The position numbers and the translations under genes were made by a program. Below are positions 61,682-64,000 of a stretch of DNA of 64,000 nt, one piece after another. The DNA is taken from contig NZ_CP083957.1 of the NCBI RefSeq assembly GCF_006442795.2, forward strand, positions 372,001 to 436,000, in the 5' to 3' direction. This stretch comes from Mesorhizobium sp. B1-1-8 (GTDB lineage: Bacteria; Pseudomonadota; Alphaproteobacteria; Rhizobiales; Rhizobiaceae). Under the pieces are notes generated by a model. The model saw nothing but the letters and a program-made list of their open reading frames with translations. It searched no databases and was not told where the DNA came from. The first letter of the stretch is position 1; every line of letters starts with the position of its first letter.

Positions 61682-62638
61682 CTATCGGTTCGGATGCCTG
61701 AGTTGGGTCGGAGTGATCCCGGTGTGCTGGCGGAACACACGGCTGAAATGGCCGGCATTGCCGAAGCCGCAGCGATAGGCGATTTCGCCGACCTGCAGAT
61801 CGCTACCTTCGAGCAGGGATTTTGCGTAGTGCACCCTGAGCGCCAGATAGGCGGCCATCGGGCTGATCCCCAGTTCGGTGCCGAAGAGGCGCTCGAGCTG
61901 GCGTCGCGAGCAATTCAGGCGGCTGGCGATCTCGGTAACCGACACCTTCTCTTGCAGACTGCTCTCCATCAAGAGCAGCGCCCGCTTCACCGCGCGGCTC
62001 GACGCTGCGGGAAACAGGTCTCCAACCGGCTGCACGTCCCTGACGTTGCGGATGCGATCCAGCACCAGGATCTTGGCCGCCTTTTCCGCCGCCTTCTGGC
62101 CGATGAACTGCGATACGAAATAGCCGGCGAGGTCCGCCGCACCGGTGCCACCAGCACAGGTCGCGCGGCCACGGTCGACGGAATAGAGGCTGTCGGCATG
62201 CGCGTTCACGTCGGGAAACTCGGCGCGGAAATCCTTGATATGAAACCAACTGACGGCGGCGCTGTAGCCGTCCAGCAGGCCGTAGCGCGCCAGCACGAAG
62301 CTTCCGGTGCAAAGCGCGGTCAACGGGATCCCCTTCTGTGCAGCACGCAAAAGGAATGCTTCCTTTTCCGAACTGAGGGCACGGTTGGGATCGAGCAGGC
62401 CGCCTACAACCACGACGTTGTCGAAATCCTCAGGATGTCCAACTTCCTTTGTCGGCAGCAATTCGACGCCACAGCTTGCCTTGATCGGCAGGCCGCGCTC
62501 ACCGATCACCTGCCAATCGAACTCTACCCTGCGGCTCCGGTCGCCTTCATCGCCGGCCAGGCGCAGTGTGTCGATGAACAGCGATAGCGGCGACAGCGTA
62601 AAGTCGCGGACCAGAAGGAATGCAAACTTCTTGGCCAT
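61682..62638 (-). CDS. GlxA-family AraC-type transcriptional regulator
   Basis: A 318-aa regulator. The N-terminal DJ-1/PfpI-like domain (FAFLLVRDFTLSPLSLFIDT, VVVVGGLLDPNRALSS, and the elbow TALCTGSFVLARYGLLDGYS) is fused to a C-terminal AraC HTH (VTEIASRLNCSRRQLERLFG then EIAYRCGFGNAGHFSRVFRQ). Regulators of this type often control choline, carnitine or arginine-type catabolism in proteobacteria. It is divergent from the GntR regulator with a 266-bp gap; target genes are not visible in the window. Confidence 0.9.
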   Translation of the reverse strand: MAKKFAFLLVRDFTLSPLSLFIDTLRLAGDEGDRSRRVEFDWQVIGERGLPIKASCGVELLPTKEVGHPEDFDNVVVVGGLLDPNRALSSEKEAFLLRAAQKGIPLTALCTGSFVLARYGLLDGYSAAVSWFHIKDFRAEFPDVNAHADSLYSVDRGRATCAGGTGAADLAGYFVSQFIGQKAAEKAAKILVLDRIRNVRDVQPVGDLFPAASSRAVKRALLLMESSLQEKVSVTEIASRLNCSRRQLERLFGTELGISPMAAYLALRVHYAKSLLEGSDLQVGEIAYRCGFGNAGHFSRVFRQHTGITPTQLRHPNR

Positions 62639-62904
62639 TCGAATTCACTTACCGATTTTCATTCGAGTTCCGTCGGCACTTGAACGGGCATCCGTCCGAG
62701 CGGAGGATGAGCTTGGGCGGCACTCACCATACGCCGGATTAATCCCTCCGATGCAAAGGCAAGCCACCGCAATCGTGAGCCGGTTCGAATACCTATGTTG
62801 TGTACGTAAATAATACAATCCATTGACAGCCGGCGCAACCGCGTGCGATTTTTCCGGCATGCTCAAATGCGACCGAGTCGACGAAGTCATTGCGGAGGTG
62901 AGCG
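62639..62904. promoter_or_regulatory. Divergent gap between GlxA-type and GntR regulators, candidate operator
   Basis: TTGTGTAC (62798-62805) and AATACAA (62812-62818) form an imperfect inverted repeat of the TTGTAT...ATACAA type favoured by GntR/FCD regulators. TTGACA at 62823-62828 may be a -35 for the GntR gene. No gene lies in the gap. Confidence 0.4.
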
Positions 62905-63606
62905 GTGAAGGGTAGCAAGGGCAGTCTCTACGAAGACTTGAAGCGTCGCATTCTGACCATGGAGCTCGATCCTGACGAGGATTTGGATGAAGTGGCACTA
63001 AGCGAGCGCTACGGCTTGTCGCGGACCCCGGTCAGGGAAATCTTCCGCCGGCTGGAGGGCGAAGGCTACATCGAAATTCGGGCGAACCGAGGCGCCAGGG
63101 TCGTCCCGATGAACCACTCGACCCTCAGGCAATTCTTTTTGGTCGCTCCGATGGTTTACGCAGCCATCGGCCGGCTGGCGGTTCAGAATTTCAAGCCCTC
63201 ACAGATGTCGGACCTGAAGGAAACGCAGGAGCGTTTCCGCACGGCGAGCAAGTCGGGCGATGCACTTTCCATGGTGGTCGAGAACAACAGGTTTCACGAG
63301 ATCATCGGTGAGATGTCCTCGAATGTCTACCTTCAGCCGAGCCTCGGCAGGCTGCTGATCGACCACGCGCGCATTGGCCATACCTTCTTTCGTCCGCGCA
63401 ATGATGACATGCGCAAACGGCTCAATATAGCAGTCGAACACCACGATGCCTTTATCTCAGCCATCAGCGGTCATGATGAGGACGCTGTTGTCGACTTGGT
63501 GTTCGAGCACTGGGAGCTGTCGCGCGAGAATATGGAAATGTTCATCGCGCCTCCGGGAATGAAAGCGGATGCCCTGGTAGGGATAACTAACGGCAGCCAC
63601 GGGTAG
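62905..63606 (+). CDS. GntR-family regulator with FCD domain
   Basis: A 233-aa regulator. The N-terminal winged helix (SLYEDLKRRILTMELDPDED, ALSERYGLSRTPVREIFRRL, EGEGYIEIRANRGARVVPM) is the GntR HTH; the C-terminal helical FCD domain has NNRFHEIIGEMSSN and EHHDAFISAISGHDEDAVVD, with the metal/ligand His residues. It would sense a small organic acid or amino-acid derivative. Start at GTG 62905 with GAGGTGA upstream. It is followed directly by the remains of an IS3-type element. Confidence 0.9.
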   Translation: MKGSKGSLYEDLKRRILTMELDPDEDLDEVALSERYGLSRTPVREIFRRLEGEGYIEIRANRGARVVPMNHSTLRQFFLVAPMVYAAIGRLAVQNFKPSQMSDLKETQERFRTASKSGDALSMVVENNRFHEIIGEMSSNVYLQPSLGRLLIDHARIGHTFFRPRNDDMRKRLNIAVEHHDAFISAISGHDEDAVVDLVFEHWELSRENMEMFIAPPGMKADALVGITNGSHG

Positions 63607-63717
63607 TGGTCTATTCGAAAAGCGATTGCCATCCAACAGCAAATGGGGCTCAGCAGCGACCCCAGATCCCCTCCGAAAAGGAAAATTCTGCGGCCGCCAC
63701 CTGTCCGTTTGGCCAAG

Positions 63718-63904
63718 ACGGTTGTAGATCGAAGCATCGCTGACGCCGTGCTTCCGACACAGATCGGCGACCGAAACCCCGGCCTCATGCTCCTTCAAAA
63801 TTCCGATGATCTGCTCTTCAGAGAAACGGCTGCGCTTCATGTCCTGGTCCTCTCGATAGGCCAGAACGAACTTCAAACCGGATTAGATCAGAGGGGCAAG
63901 GTCA
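63718..63904 (-). mobile_element. Right-end fragment of an IS3-family element with truncated orfA
   Basis: ATG 63840 begins MKRSRFSEEQIIGILKEHEA then GVSVADLCRKHGVSDASIYN, the IS3 OrfA HTH, but the similarity ends near 63718. Upstream of this start the sequence runs to an end resembling an IS407-group terminal repeat (TGACCTTGCCCCTCTGATC read inward from 63904). The rest of the element is gone. It is related to, but not a copy of, the complete IS at 5773-7049. Confidence 0.75.
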
Positions 63905-64000
63905 CGTCCGCGCCTAGTGCGAGAGACCATCCTTATTACGCGTCGACCGAGTCGGGCTGACGGACTGTCGGGCTGTATCCTTGTCCGCACCTGTCTTTTC

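Noticed and set aside
61382..62587. 401-codon plus-strand frame opposite the GlxA-type regulator
   Set aside because: Shadow of a clear AraC/GlxA gene and of the etfA remnant.
1..64000. CRISPR arrays, rRNA and tRNA genes
   Set aside because: No regularly spaced direct repeats, no rRNA-like sequence and no complete tRNA cloverleaf were found on reading both strands.

Overview
The window is high-GC alphaproteobacterial DNA. Its small-protein families (DUF3606, DUF768), a Ku gene, a secreted RTX glycanase, an OPX/ExoF-type export protein and ExsH-like enzymes point to the Rhizobiales, most likely a Mesorhizobium-type rhizobium. The genus is an inference; no rRNA or housekeeping marker is present.

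Region 1 (1-5.7 kb) is a small catabolic locus: a truncated TetR/BetI-like regulator, a LuxR-type regulator, a flavin monooxygenase, two short-chain dehydrogenases and an SMP-30/gluconolactonase-like enzyme. The monooxygenase and the first dehydrogenase are divergent and share two copies of one promoter-operator module arranged as mirror images. A complete IS3-family insertion sequence with a 4-bp target duplication follows (5.77-7.05 kb).

Region 2 (7.1-37.3 kb) is an exopolysaccharide locus. It holds a secreted GH16 glycanase with RTX repeats, a GH5-like hydrolase, four glycosyltransferases, an ATP-grasp ligase, a GINT1-like beta-propeller protein, an FAD oxidoreductase, a GT-C-like membrane protein with a DUF1616-like partner, a Wzx-type flippase, a methyltransferase, an OPX export protein with tandem 11-residue repeats, a decayed acyltransferase, and a two-gene GDP-mannose supply (phosphohexomutase plus a guanylyltransferase fused to an AGE/mannose isomerase domain). 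A Crp/Fnr regulator and two related REC-like/LuxR regulators lie within and at the edges of the locus. Together these could make, flip, export, trim and regulate a mannose-containing polymer.

Region 3 (37.3-51.3 kb) is a mosaic accessory region. A 3.4-kb IS1595-family element with 31-bp terminal repeats and a 9-bp direct repeat carries a frameshifted transposase and several cargo genes. Around it are an intact Ku gene beside a wrecked DNA ligase, a broken SRAP gene, a CheB-like orphan, many small stress-type rhizobial proteins and gene remnants.

Region 4 (51.3-60.5 kb) is a zinc/copper homeostasis block: zur, an alpha/beta-hydrolase-like protein, a conserved small protein, a CobW/ZNG1-type GTPase, HupE/UreJ, a membrane protein, and a zinc ABC transporter (substrate-binding protein, ATPase, permease). 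Five sites fitting GTTAT-N3-ATAAC lie upstream of zur, the GTPase gene and the transporter. CopC and CopD follow.

Region 5 (60.5-64 kb) contains PepSY-TM and etfA remnants, a GlxA-type AraC regulator divergent from a GntR/FCD regulator, and the end of a second IS3-family element.
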